From Deltaproteobacteria bacterium (GTDB lineage Bacteria; JAUYMQ01): a stretch of 6,430 nt of DNA. Shown here piece by piece: positions 1 to 6,430 of this stretch. Each line of letters opens with the position of its first letter. Within the stretch, counting starts at the first letter, position 1. The stretch spans positions 1-6,430 of the forward strand of contig JAUYMQ010000200.1 of assembly GCA_030698575.1 (NCBI GenBank), given 5' to 3'. A program made the position numbers and the translations under genes. The notes under the pieces are model-generated. The model saw only the letters and a program-made list of their open reading frames with translations. It did not search any database and was not told the DNA's origin.

Positions 1-1579
1 CTTCCTTCAGGGTCCGTCCCCCGATGCTCATTTTTCGGGTAACGTAGTCGATCTCGAGCCCCCCGCAGGCCGTGACGCAAACCTTTCCCATCTGCCTCGC
101 CACGAGCGCGGCGTGGCTCGTCATCCCCCCGCGCTGGGTCAGAATGCCTGCGGCGGCGTTCATGCCGCGAATGTCTTCCGGGCTCGTCTCGATCCGGGCG
201 AGCACCACGGTCTCGCCCCGCGTCGCCCAGGCCTCGGCGTCCTCGGCGTTGAAAACCAGCCGCCCGGTGGCCGCGCCGGGCCCGGCAGGCAACCCCTTGC
301 CGAGGGCGCGCCCTTCGCTTTCGGCCCGTGCGAGCTCCTGCGGGTCGAACACCGGCCTCAGGAACTGATCGAGATGGGAAGCATCCACCCGTCGAAGGGC
401 CTCCTCACGGCTGATCAGCCCCTCTCGCACCATCTCGACGGCGATCCGCACCGCCGCCCTGCCCGTGCGTTTGCCCGTCCGGCACTGGAGCATCCAGAGC
501 TTGTCCCGCTGTATCGTGAACTCGATGTCCTGCATGTCGCGGTAGTGACGCTCCAGGATTCTCTGTATCCGGACCAGATCGCGGTACTGGGCGGGCATGG
601 CGTCGGCAAGGCGCTTGATCGGGAGCGGCGTGCGAATGCCGGCGACCACGTCCTCACCCTGCGCGTTCAGCAGGTACTCGCCGTAGAACTTCTTCTCACC
701 AGTGGCAGGATCACGCGTGAAGGCGACGCCGGTCCCGGAGTCGTCGCCGAGGTTCCCGAAGACCATCGCCTGGATGTTGACCGCCGTGCCCCAGTCGTCG
801 GGTATCTGGTTGAGCTTCCGGTAGGCGATGGCGCGAGGATTGTTCCATGAGCCGAAGACCGCGCTGATGGCGGCCCAGAGCTGCGCCATGGGATCCTCGG
901 GGAACGCCTTTCCCGTGCGGCGGAAGATGAAGTCCTTGTAGAGATCCACCAGCCTCCGGAGATCACTCGTCGTGAATTCACTGTCCTGACGGATCTTCCG
1001 CTTGCGCTTCACATCGTCGAGGATGACCTCGAAGGGATCCTTATGATCCTTCGTTTCCGGCTTGAGGCCCAGCACGACGTCGCCGTACATCTGCACGAAG
1101 CGGCGGTAGCAGTCCCAGGCAAAGCGCTCGTCCTGGGTCTGCGAGACGAGCCCCTTCACTGTCTGATCCGTGAGCCCGAGATTGAGCACCGTGTCCATCA
1201 TGCCGGGCATGCTCGTCCGCGCGCCTGAGCGAACCGAGAGCAGCAGCGGGTTGTTCAGGGAGCCGAAGCCGGCGCTCATGATCTTCTCGACGCGGGATAG
1301 CGCTTTCTCGACCTGGCCGCGGAGTTCCTTCGGGTAGGTGTGGCGGTGCTCGTAGTAGTAGCTGCAGATCGTGGTTGGGAGGGTGAAGCCGGCGGGTACG
1401 GGAAGGCCGAGGCGGACCATCTCGGCCAGGTTCGCGCCTTTGCCACCGAGAAGATCGCGAAGCTTCGCGCTCCCCTCGGCTTTTCCGCCTCCGAAGAAGT
1501 AGACGAATTTGTCCCCGTGGGCGGACTTACTGGAGGCTGTCTTGCGCGGCTTGCCGCGCGCGGGCTTCTTCGGGGCCAA
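1..1579 (-). CDS. ppdK: Pyruvate, phosphate dikinase (N-terminal 526 residues; C-terminus off the left edge)
   Basis: Interconverts pyruvate + ATP + phosphate and phosphoenolpyruvate + AMP + diphosphate in the cytoplasm, through a phosphohistidine carried between two active sites. My translation shows the nucleotide-binding half: [10 protein letters not shown] at residues 45-54, [16 protein letters not shown] at 115-130, [18 protein letters not shown] at 274-291 and MQDIEFTI...LQCRTGKRT at 349-372. The swivelling phosphohistidine domain follows, with [11 protein letters not shown] at 429-439 and [15 protein letters not shown] at 484-498. His489 is the expected phosphorylated residue (His455 in the Clostridium symbiosum enzyme). 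The pyruvate/PEP-binding C-terminal barrel, roughly 350-400 residues, lies outside the window. The start is TTG: an in-frame stop lies 13 codons upstream, and no ATG or GTG occurs before Met54, which is inside a conserved motif. The first 24 residues are rich in Lys, Arg, Ala and Ser and precede the usual family start ([12 protein letters not shown]). It follows glyS by 16 bases and is probably co-transcribed with it. Confidence 0.97.
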   Translation of the reverse strand, partial: MAPKKPARGKPRKTASSKSAHGDKFVYFFGGGKAEGSAKLRDLLGGKGANLAEMVRLGLPVPAGFTLPTTICSYYYEHRHTYPKELRGQVEKALSRVEKIMSAGFGSLNNPLLLSVRSGARTSMPGMMDTVLNLGLTDQTVKGLVSQTQDERFAWDCYRRFVQMYGDVVLGLKPETKDHKDPFEVILDDVKRKRKIRQDSEFTTSDLRRLVDLYKDFIFRRTGKAFPEDPMAQLWAAISAVFGSWNNPRAIAYRKLNQIPDDWGTAVNIQAMVFGNLGDDSGTGVAFTRDPATGEKKFYGEYLLNAQGEDVVAGIRTPLPIKRLADAMPAQYRDLVRIQRILERHYRDMQDIEFTIQRDKLWMLQCRTGKRTGRAAVRIAVEMVREGLISREEALRRVDASHLDQFLRPVFDPQELARAESEGRALGKGLPAGPGAATGRLVFNAEDAEAWATRGETVVLARIETSPEDIRGMNAAAGILTQRGGMTSHAALVARQMGKVCVTACGGLEIDYVTRKMSIGGRTLKE

Positions 1580-1587
1580 GTACGGTT

Positions 1588-1593
1588 CCTCCT
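1588..1593 (-). promoter_or_regulatory. Shine-Dalgarno site of ppdK
   Basis: AGGAGG on the minus strand, 8 bases upstream of the TTG codon at 1579. It lies in the 16-base gap after the glyS stop codon. A consensus site at this spacing, with no ATG or GTG nearby in frame, is what fixes the unusual TTG start. glyQ, glyS and recO show no comparably strong site, so ppdK is set up for independent initiation. Confidence 0.85.
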
Positions 1594-1595
1594 GC

Positions 1596-3746
1596 TCAGC
1601 TCTGGCTGTCTTGCTCGATCACGATCTTGGAAAAGTCGGCGATCTCGTAGAAGATATCCGCAATTGCCTCGAGCAACCTGAGCCGCCGCGAACGCAGCCC
1701 CGGGTTGTCGGCGTCCATCACACGGATGGTCTCGAAGAATCGATCGACGGGCGCCTTCAGCTTGCGCAACTCGGCGAAAAGCGCCTTGTACTGGCGGTCC
1801 CCGGCGAGCGCCTGGGCGCGGCTCCTCACCTCCTTGAACGCGTCGAGAAGGCGGACCTCGGACGGCTCTTTCAGATCCTCCAGATCAGCCAGATCACCGC
1901 GCCCCCCGAGTTGATCGCCCGGGGGGAGAATGTTGACCACGCGCCGGAAGGTGGTCGCCAGCGCGATGAAATCGTCCTCGCGCTTCGCTTCGCTCACAAC
2001 CGCCACGCGGGCGGAGAGGCCCGCCACGTCCCAGGAGAAGCCTGCGTCGCCTCCGGGGACGTAAGCGACGCGCTTGCGGTCGAGCCGGGCCGAGAGAACC
2101 GCCTCGACGGCATCGTGCGCGTGTCCTTCCGATACGAAATGGTGCTGCAGGCGCCCCCGAAAGAACTCCAGGATTTGATCCGAAACGCCCGAACTATCCG
2201 TCTCGCCGTGCAGGCTGCAGGCCTTCTCCACGGCCCAGTCGAGCGGCAGCCGCCAGGCGGGTCGCGCCTGCAGGATTGCGATTATACCCAGTGCGGCCCG
2301 CCGGAGGGCATAGGGATCCTGGGTCGCCGTGGGAATGAGCTTCGCGTGCCAGCAGCCCGCCAGCGAATCGAACCTGTCGGCGAGGGCGAGCAGGGCCCCG
2401 GCCGGCGAGGTCGGAAGCGGCGCGCCTGCGTGGCGGGGGCGATAGTGCTCCTCGATTGCAAGGGAAACCTCCGTTGGCTCCCCATCGAGGCGCGCGTACT
2501 CACGCCCCATGACCCCCTGGAGATCCGGAAACTCGCCCACCATCAGAGTCACCAGGTCGGCCTTGCAGAGCCGCGCGGCGCGTCCCGCCGCCTCGCTGAC
2601 CTCCCGAGACTCCCCGAGGGCCTCTGCGAGCTGCGCCACCAGCTGCCCGAGCCGTTCGACCTTCTCGAGCAAGGACCCGATCTTCTGGTGGAGGAGCACG
2701 TCCTGGAGCGCCGGCACCCGCGCCTCGAGACGGGTCTTCCGATCCTCGTCAAAGAAAAAGCGTGCGTCGGCCAGGCGCGCGCGCAGCACCCGTTCGTTGC
2801 CCCGCGTGACGGTTTCATGGTGCTTCGGCGGCACATTGAGCACCGAGATGAAGTACGGAAGGAGCTTTCCCCTGGCGTCCTCGACCGAGAAATAGAACTG
2901 ATGCTCGCGCATGGCGTTCACGAGCACCTCGCGGGGCAGCTCGAGATAGGCCGGGTCGAATTCGCCGCGCACGGTCGTCGGAAGCTCGACGAGATGGGTG
3001 ACCCGATCGAGGAGCGCGGGATCGTGCACGGCAACGCCGTCCACCGTCGCGGCCCAGGCATGCACCTCGCTCTCGATCCGGGCGCGGCGATCAGCCTGAT
3101 CGACGATCACGTTGTGCATGGCGAGCGCGTCCACATAGTCATCGGCCGTCCCGATGCGCACGGGCCCCGGATGGACAAAGCGATGCCCCCTGCTGTGATT
3201 GTCGCTCTCGATGCCGCCGACGCTGAAATGAACGACGTCGCGGCCGAGCATGGCAACGATCCAGTGAAGCGGCCGCACGAAGCGGAAATCGCCCTCGCCC
3301 CAGCGCATCGTTTTCGGGAAGGTGAGCGCCGCGACGGTCCTGGGAAGCATCTCCGAGAGCAGGGCGAGGGTCGGCGCACCACCCGTTTTCTTCCGCACCA
3401 CCACGTAGTCGCCCTTCTCGGTGCGTTCCGTCTCGAGCGCCGACGGGTCGACGCCGTGCTTGCGCGCGAAGCCCTGGGCCGCCTTGGTCGGCGCGCCGTC
3501 GGGGGCGAAGGCGGCCTTTGCCGACGGGCCGAGGACCATCTCGATCCCCTCGGGCTGGCGTTCAGGAAGCCCTTCCGCCAGCGCAGCCAGGCGCCGGGGC
3601 GTGCCGAGCGTGCGGATGAGGCGCGGGGCCATCCCCGCCGCCGTGAGCTGCTCCGTCAAAATCGACCGGAGATCCTCGAGGGCTTTTGGGAGAAAGCGCG
3701 CCGGGATCTCCTCGGTTCCCAGTTCGAACAGGAGGGTGCGGCTCAT
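1596..3746 (-). CDS. glyS: Glycine--tRNA ligase beta subunit
   Basis: Beta subunit of the bacterial alpha2beta2 glycyl-tRNA synthetase. In this family it carries tRNA recognition while the alpha subunit carries the aminoacylation site. The 716 residues are slightly more than the 689 of the E. coli protein. The N-terminus [19 protein letters not shown] (5-23) is the family signature. Further landmarks are [11 protein letters not shown] (47-57), [20 protein letters not shown] (147-166), [11 protein letters not shown] (280-290), the HD-like region with [20 protein letters not shown] (392-411), and [12 protein letters not shown] (477-488). The C-terminal part, about 590-705, resembles a DALR-type anticodon-binding domain and ends in SQS. 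The ATG overlaps the glyQ stop as ATGA, and no clear ribosome-binding site precedes it, so translation probably depends on coupling to glyQ. The protein looks intact. I see no frameshift, although the opposite strand is open for most of its length, as is usual at this GC content. Confidence 0.98.
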   Translation of the reverse strand: MSRTLLFELGTEEIPARFLPKALEDLRSILTEQLTAAGMAPRLIRTLGTPRRLAALAEGLPERQPEGIEMVLGPSAKAAFAPDGAPTKAAQGFARKHGVDPSALETERTEKGDYVVVRKKTGGAPTLALLSEMLPRTVAALTFPKTMRWGEGDFRFVRPLHWIVAMLGRDVVHFSVGGIESDNHSRGHRFVHPGPVRIGTADDYVDALAMHNVIVDQADRRARIESEVHAWAATVDGVAVHDPALLDRVTHLVELPTTVRGEFDPAYLELPREVLVNAMREHQFYFSVEDARGKLLPYFISVLNVPPKHHETVTRGNERVLRARLADARFFFDEDRKTRLEARVPALQDVLLHQKIGSLLEKVERLGQLVAQLAEALGESREVSEAAGRAARLCKADLVTLMVGEFPDLQGVMGREYARLDGEPTEVSLAIEEHYRPRHAGAPLPTSPAGALLALADRFDSLAGCWHAKLIPTATQDPYALRRAALGIIAILQARPAWRLPLDWAVEKACSLHGETDSSGVSDQILEFFRGRLQHHFVSEGHAHDAVEAVLSARLDRKRVAYVPGGDAGFSWDVAGLSARVAVVSEAKREDDFIALATTFRRVVNILPPGDQLGGRGDLADLEDLKEPSEVRLLDAFKEVRSRAQALAGDRQYKALFAELRKLKAPVDRFFETIRVMDADNPGLRSRRLRLLEAIADIFYEIADFSKIVIEQDSQS

Positions 3747-4645
3747 GCCGTTCCATCCGCGCCCGTGGCGTCCGTCGCGCCTTCTTCAGCGCCGGCCTCG
3801 CCGGGCTCCAGCGCCCCGAGGTAGTCGCGGGCGCACCGGCTCGCCAGCGCGCGCACCCGCGCGATCGTTCCCGTCCTCTGGGTGACCGAGATCGCGCCGC
3901 GGGCGTCGAGCAGGTTGAAGGTGTGGGAGCACTTCAGGCAGTAGTCGTAGGCCGGGCGCACGAGCCCCGCCTCGAGCTGCGCGCGGCACTCTTTCTCGTA
4001 GGCGTCGAAGAGAGAGAAGAGCATCGGCACGTCGGCCGTCTCGAAGTTGTACTTTGATCCCTCTCGCTCCGTCACCAGATGCACGTCGCCATAGCTGACC
4101 CCGTCTGTCCATTCGAGATCATAGACGTTCTCGACTTCCTGGAGATACATCGCGATGCGCTCCAGGCCGTATGTCAGCTCCACCGACACCGGAGAGAGAT
4201 CGATGCCGCCCACCTGCTGGAAATAGGTGAACTGCGTGATCTCCATGCCGTCGAGCCAAACCTCCCAGCCGAGTCCCCAGGCCCCCAGCGTCGGGCTCTC
4301 CCAGTCATCCTCGACGAAGCGGATGTCGTGTACGAGCGGATCCACGCCGAGATGGCGCAGGCTCTCCAGATAGACGTCCTGCACGTCCGCGGGAGAGGGC
4401 TTCAGGATGACCTGGTACTGGTAGTAGTGCTGCAGCCGGTTCGGATTTTCACCGTAGCGGCCGTCCGTGGGGCGGCGCGAGGGCTGCACGTAGGCGGCGC
4501 GCCAGGGCTTCGAGCCGAGCACGCCGAGAAAGGTCGCCGGATGAAATGTGCCCGCGCCCACCTCCACGTCGTAGGGCTGGAGGATCACGCAGTTCCGCTC
4601 TGCCCAGAACTGCTGCAGGGCAAGGACCAGTGCCTGAAACGTCAT
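3743..4645 (-). CDS. glyQ: Glycine--tRNA ligase alpha subunit
   Basis: Alpha subunit of alpha2beta2 glycyl-tRNA synthetase. It binds glycine and ATP, forms glycyl-adenylate and charges tRNA-Gly together with GlyS. At 300 residues it is close to the E. coli length of 303. Recognisable blocks are [14 protein letters not shown] (1-14), [19 protein letters not shown] (23-41), [20 protein letters not shown] (50-69), then [36 protein letters not shown] and [18 protein letters not shown]. The start is supported because TFQ...L..FW lines up with the start of the family core, although the preceding bases show only a weak ribosome-binding site. The last 20 or so residues (from about [10 protein letters not shown]) are a low-complexity Gly/Ala/Glu/Asp/Thr tail after the conserved [10 protein letters not shown] region; they are probably disordered. 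It is the first gene after the promoter at 4751-4780 and overlaps glyS by four bases. Confidence 0.98.
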   Translation of the reverse strand: MTFQALVLALQQFWAERNCVILQPYDVEVGAGTFHPATFLGVLGSKPWRAAYVQPSRRPTDGRYGENPNRLQHYYQYQVILKPSPADVQDVYLESLRHLGVDPLVHDIRFVEDDWESPTLGAWGLGWEVWLDGMEITQFTYFQQVGGIDLSPVSVELTYGLERIAMYLQEVENVYDLEWTDGVSYGDVHLVTEREGSKYNFETADVPMLFSLFDAYEKECRAQLEAGLVRPAYDYCLKCSHTFNLLDARGAISVTQRTGTIARVRALASRCARDYLGALEPGEAGAEEGATDATGADGTA

Positions 4646-4744
4646 CGGGAACTCGGCTGGAGAGTGATGAAACGGGGCAACCGGGCGACAGGCTGGTACA
4701 GGCCGGGCCGGGTACCCGAGCGGCCGCCCCCGACGGCCGAAAAG
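4646..4744 (-). other. 5' leader of the glyQ-glyS-ppdK transcript
   Basis: This is the stretch between the predicted transcription start (near 4744) and the glyQ ATG. It is very GC-rich at its 5' end. CGGCCG occurs twice (4734-4739 and 4721-4726) with a 7-base gap and can form a 6-bp stem. An alternative stem can form between GGCCG within the second copy and the CGGCC that follows near 4706. I see no T-box sequence, no run of glycine codons in a leader peptide and no U-tract, so regulation by attenuation is not supported. The 20 bases next to the ATG lack a strong Shine-Dalgarno match. Confidence 0.4.
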
Positions 4745-4750
4745 CGATGT

Positions 4751-4780
4751 ATCTTAGCGAGGATAGGCCACTTTTGTCAA
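4751..4780 (-). promoter_or_regulatory. Sigma70-type promoter for glyQ-glyS-ppdK
   Basis: On the minus strand a perfect -35 hexamer TTGACA (4780-4775) is followed after 18 bases by TAAGAT (4756-4751), one mismatch from the -10 consensus TATAAT in addition to a G at position four. It lies in the spacer between recO and glyQ, is AT-richer than its surroundings, and points toward glyQ. The start of transcription would fall near 4744, leaving a leader of about 99 bases. The match is read directly from the sequence; activity is inferred. Confidence 0.75.
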
Positions 4781-4814
4781 GCACTGCGGGGATCGGCGAT
4801 CGGGACCGGCCTCC

Positions 4815-4853
4815 CGCCCTGAAACAGTGCGCGGGACCGCCGGCGTCAGGGCG
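4815..4853 (-). terminator. Possible stem-loop at the end of recO
   Basis: A perfect 8-bp inverted repeat: CGCCCTGA (4853-4846 on the minus strand) pairs with TCAGGGCG (4822-4815). The first arm contains the recO stop codon TGA. The loop is 23 bases and very GC-rich. No run of T follows, so this is not a canonical intrinsic terminator; it could be a weak or Rho-assisted end, an mRNA stabilising structure, or chance. Its place between recO and a separate promoter for glyQ is what makes a transcript end plausible. Confidence 0.35.
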
Positions 4854-5625
4854 ATACGGTCCGGGCCAGGGCTTCCATAAAGCGGAGCGAGCGCAGCTCC
4901 CGCCCAAGCTGCGCCTGGGCGAAGGGATGGATGAGGAGGGCCGCCTCCCGCGCCGTCCGGGGCGACCAGGTGAAGCGCGGAAGCAGATCGATGTCGGCGC
5001 GGATCCCCTGGGCGAGCAGCCGGAGCGTGTCGCGCCCCACGGGGAGGAGGTTCCGCTCGCCCGATGCGCAGGCGTCGCAAAGCACACCGCCCCTGGCTAT
5101 CGAGAAGACCGGATGGAGGATGTCATCGAGCGGCTTCCGGCAACCGACGCAGGCGGCGAGCCCGGGCTCGAACCCCAGGAGCGAGAGGAGGCGGGTTTCG
5201 AGCAGGCGGCTCACCCCGGGGCCCTTCCGTTCCCATTCATTCAGTCCGTCGATGAGCGTCAGGCCGCGGACGAGGGCGTCGAAGAGCGGGCGGTGGGGCT
5301 CGTGCTCGCCCGTGGCGAAGGCGACGATCTCGAGGAGCAGCGACGCCTCGCTGAGCTTCTCGAGGTCGCCGCGAATGCCGGCGAACTGCTGCTTCAGGGT
5401 GGCCGTCTCGACGCGGACGAGATCGGAGGTCTTCTTCTCGAAGAAGCGGAGATCGACGTGAGCGGGAAATTCGAGCGAACCGATGAACCGGCGCAGGCTG
5501 CGCTTGGCGCCCTTCGCCACGCCGCGCACCCGGCCGAACTCCCGCGTGAAAAAATGCACGATGCGATCCGACTCGCCGAAGTCGGTCGTCTTGATGACGA
5601 TAGCTGCCGTCCGTTCGTGGCCCAT
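4846..5625 (-). CDS. recO: DNA repair protein RecO
   Basis: Recombination mediator that works with RecR (and RecF) to load RecA on single-stranded DNA coated with SSB. The 259 residues are close to the typical 240-260. The N-terminal OB-fold region begins AAIVIKTTDFGESDRIVHFF (7-26) and continues FTREFGRVRGVAKGAKRSLR (26-45), the family's most conserved stretch. The helical C-terminal part contains the four-cysteine zinc site, Cys159 and Cys162 (CVGC) with Cys183 and Cys186 (CDAC), so the zinc-binding form is complete. The ATG places the conserved AIV strand at residue 8, as expected; no strong ribosome-binding site precedes it. recO is separated from glyQ by 200 bases containing a new promoter, and from the gene upstream by 209 bases with tandem repeats. 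I did not find a convincing promoter of its own. Confidence 0.96.
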   Translation of the reverse strand: MGHERTAAIVIKTTDFGESDRIVHFFTREFGRVRGVAKGAKRSLRRFIGSLEFPAHVDLRFFEKKTSDLVRVETATLKQQFAGIRGDLEKLSEASLLLEIVAFATGEHEPHRPLFDALVRGLTLIDGLNEWERKGPGVSRLLETRLLSLLGFEPGLAACVGCRKPLDDILHPVFSIARGGVLCDACASGERNLLPVGRDTLRLLAQGIRADIDLLPRFTWSPRTAREAALLIHPFAQAQLGRELRSLRFMEALARTVSP

Positions 5626-5649
5626 GGCGGGCAGGATACCACGGCGCTG

Positions 5650-5675
5650 CGAGACCGGGGTCCGAGACCGGGGTC
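5650..5675. repeat. Two perfect tandem copies of a 13-base unit
   Basis: CGAGACCGGGGTC occurs at 5650-5662 and again, identically, at 5663-5675. Each unit contains the inverted repeat GACC-GG-GGTC, and the junction forms a second one, GGTC-CGA-GACC, so small alternative hairpins are possible on either strand. The second copy continues into AGGCG. Similar GACCGGGGTCAGG strings followed by TTGAC-type repeats are, from memory, frequent in intergenic regions of GC-rich uncultured bacteria and often lie near REP-associated (Y1-type) transposases; no such transposase is visible here. The duplication is certain; the link to a mobile element is a weak inference. Confidence 0.85.
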
Positions 5676-5680
5676 AGGCG

Positions 5681-5704
5681 TGACTTATTGACTTGTTGAC
5701 TTCT
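5681..5704. repeat. Three tandem copies of an 8-base unit, TGACTTNT
   Basis: TGACTTAT (5681-5688), TGACTTGT (5689-5696) and TGACTTCT (5697-5704) follow one another without gaps and differ only at position seven. The array begins five bases after the end of the 13-base duplication, so the two arrays form one composite block of 55 bases. It is AT-rich in an otherwise GC-rich setting. It could be the flank of a repetitive extragenic element, an array of binding sites for a regulator, or slippage. Confidence 0.85.
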
Positions 5705-5834
5705 GTGAGGTACCCGTGGGCAGGTTGTCAGGCGCTCCATGATCTGGAAGTTCATGAGGACTGACTGGGGGCCCGGCTGGAGAAAGAGGTGGAGAAGTTG
5801 CTGGCGACGGGGTGAGTGAAGCACGAGGTCAGGA

Positions 5835-6248
5835 TCACTGCTCGGGTTCGTCTTCCGCACTGGATGAATTGAAGTATTCCACCAGGTCCTCCACGTAGGC
5901 CTTCACGATCGGCCCAATCGCCTCGCTGTAGGCCCGGTGCTCCATATCGTCCCACGCGGAGCCGCCCAGATAATCATCGTACTCTGCCTCGCCCGTTCCG
6001 AAATAGCTTCGATCCCAGAGGGCGCGCTTGCCCTCTCGGAGCCCGCAGATCCACTCCACATCCATCCGCGTGACCAGCTTGTGAAGGTAGAAAAGGATCA
6101 AATGTCTACCACCCTTGAGTTCGGAGACCTTATTGCGCCTCAATCGGCACCACCCGATCAATACTTTCTTATCACGTGGCTCGTCTTCGAGAACCTGAAA
6201 ACCTGCTTGCCGGCACTCGGCCTTCAAATATTCAGTAATTCCCACCAC
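5835..6248 (-). CDS. Small unrecognised protein, acidic in its C-terminal half
   Basis: I do not recognise a family. The 137-residue product starts MVGITEYLKAECRQAGFQVL and has no signal peptide or transmembrane segment. By my count it has 26 acidic and 19 basic residues. The charge is uneven: the first half is basic (KK, CRLRRNK, LKGGRH), while from about residue 77 there are 16 acidic and three basic residues, including YDDY, WDDM and a tail SSSAEDEPEQ. It contains one aromatic-rich stretch, LILFYLHKLVTRMDVEWICG. The GTG start at 6248 lies inside the end of the upstream gene; a second GTG follows at 6245, and the frame stays open back to 6344, so the start is uncertain. GC is about 49% over 6061-6240 (counted), well below the recO-ppdK block. 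The 17-base overlap suggests translation coupled to the upstream gene. An immunity or antitoxin-like partner is one possibility, not shown. Confidence 0.7.
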   Translation of the reverse strand: MVGITEYLKAECRQAGFQVLEDEPRDKKVLIGWCRLRRNKVSELKGGRHLILFYLHKLVTRMDVEWICGLREGKRALWDRSYFGTGEAEYDDYLGGSAWDDMEHRAYSEAIGPIVKAYVEDLVEYFNSSSAEDEPEQ

Positions 6249-6430
6249 CCCTTTGGTTTTCCCGTTCCAGCCCGTGTAACGCGGGAGGGGGGTTGAGGTG
6301 CCAATAGGCCGGACCTGAGTCCTCGTATCCGCTATAAATCCGCTCTACAAATAACCTCGCGTTCCCCCTCTTGGCGTACGTGTGGTACTCCGGATTGAGA
6401 GCAAAGGTGTAGGGCGTATAAACCTGGCAC
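6232..6430 (-). CDS. C-terminal 65-66 residues of an unrecognised protein (5' part off the right edge)
   Basis: A reading frame entering from the right edge is open to a TGA at 6234-6232. It begins CQVYTPYTFALNPEYHTYAK, continues RGNARLFVERIYSGYEDSGP and ends in a proline, glycine and charged tail finishing RGGGNY. It looks coding because it is rich in Tyr, Trp, Phe and Asn, has typical amino acid variety, and the other two minus-strand frames are stopped within the first 90 bases. It overlaps the next gene by 17 bases. I recognise no domain. The compact polar, aromatic C-terminus followed directly by a small gene would fit a toxin tip with its immunity gene, but no Rhs, VgrG or contact-dependent-inhibition motif is inside the window, so the type of protein is unknown. 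Confidence 0.6.
   Translation of the reverse strand, partial: CQVYTPYTFALNPEYHTYAKRGNARLFVERIYSGYEDSGPAYWHLNPPPALHGLERENQRGGGNY

Larger units (their letters stand above)
5626..5834. other. Intergenic region between recO and the upstream unassigned gene
   Basis: 209 bases without a supported gene. It contains the two tandem repeat arrays described separately at 5650-5675 and 5681-5704. The remaining stretch 5705-5834 shows no tRNA, no clear promoter and no terminator with a U-tract. A short plus-strand reading frame near 5764-5817 encodes a helix-like LEKEVEKLLATG followed by a stop, which could be a decayed gene end but is too short to call. The sequence GGTCAGG occurs at 5673-5678 in the form GGTCAGG of the repeat edge (5672-5678) and again at 5827-5833, beside the stop codon of the upstream gene. 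Confidence 0.5.

Noticed and set aside
113-850. A 245-codon plus-strand frame at the left end
   Set aside because: It is antisense to ppdK, whose ATP-binding and phosphohistidine motifs are continuous across the same bases.
1509-3824. A 771-codon open frame on the plus strand
   Set aside because: It is the antisense of glyS and resembles no protein family. High GC at third codon positions removes stops from the opposite strand, so long shadow frames are expected; glyS itself is unmistakable.
4646-4744. A T-box or glycine riboswitch controlling glyQ
   Set aside because: The leader is only about 99 bases and shows no T-box sequence, no specifier-loop layout and no terminator with a U-tract.
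4079-4822. A 247-codon plus-strand frame over glyQ
   Set aside because: Antisense to the well-conserved glyQ, and it runs through the promoter and leader; no family features.
4546-5691. A 381-codon plus-strand frame over recO
   Set aside because: Antisense to recO, which carries its conserved N-terminus and four cysteines. The predicted protein is low in hydrophobic blocks and rich in Arg, Gly, Glu and Ala, as expected for a shadow.
5764-5817. Short plus-strand frame ending LEKEVEKLLATG as a gene remnant
   Set aside because: Fewer than 20 codons, no recognisable homology, and no start or ribosome-binding site; not enough to call a pseudogene.
5237-5860. A 207-codon minus-strand frame crossing the recO start and the repeats
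   Set aside because: It overlaps recO in another frame and its sequence within recO is an Arg-rich shadow; it also reads through the tandem repeats.
5937-6296. A 119-codon plus-strand frame at the right end
   Set aside because: Antisense to the small unassigned gene, whose minus-strand frame has better amino acid balance and is linked by overlap to the upstream coding frame.

Overview
The window is a GC-rich bacterial chromosome segment in which every supported gene lies on the minus strand. Read in the direction of transcription (from high to low coordinates) it holds: the last 65 codons of an unrecognised gene; a small unrecognised gene overlapping it; a 209-base spacer with an unusual repeat cluster; recO; a 200-base spacer with a sigma70-type promoter; glyQ; glyS; and ppdK, which runs off the left edge. 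The separate alpha and beta subunits of glycyl-tRNA synthetase show a bacterium. The order recO-glyQ-glyS-ppdK together with high GC (about 76% in the 120 bases I counted inside glyS) suggests a deltaproteobacterium-like lineage or another GC-rich uncultured group. That assignment is an inference from gene order and composition only.

Region 1-4780 is a compact housekeeping transcription unit. A TTGACA / TAAGAT promoter sits about 100 bases upstream of glyQ. glyQ and glyS overlap by four bases (ATGA), which suits translational coupling of the two subunits of one enzyme. ppdK starts 16 bases after glyS from a TTG codon with a strong AGGAGG site. Glycine charging and pyruvate/phosphoenolpyruvate interconversion have no direct biochemical link, so the pairing looks like a conserved operon of convenience.

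Region 4781-5625 holds recO, a DNA repair mediator with its four zinc-binding cysteines intact. Its stop codon lies within one arm of an 8-bp inverted repeat.

Region 5626-6430 is different in character. It has two stacked tandem repeats (2 x 13 bases, then 3 x 8 bases) and then two overlapping genes I cannot assign, with GC falling to about 49% over 6061-6240. This looks like an accessory stretch next to the core block. The overlapping arrangement, with a small, C-terminally acidic product encoded directly behind the end of another protein, would fit an effector-immunity or other two-component pair, but the sequence available does not prove that.
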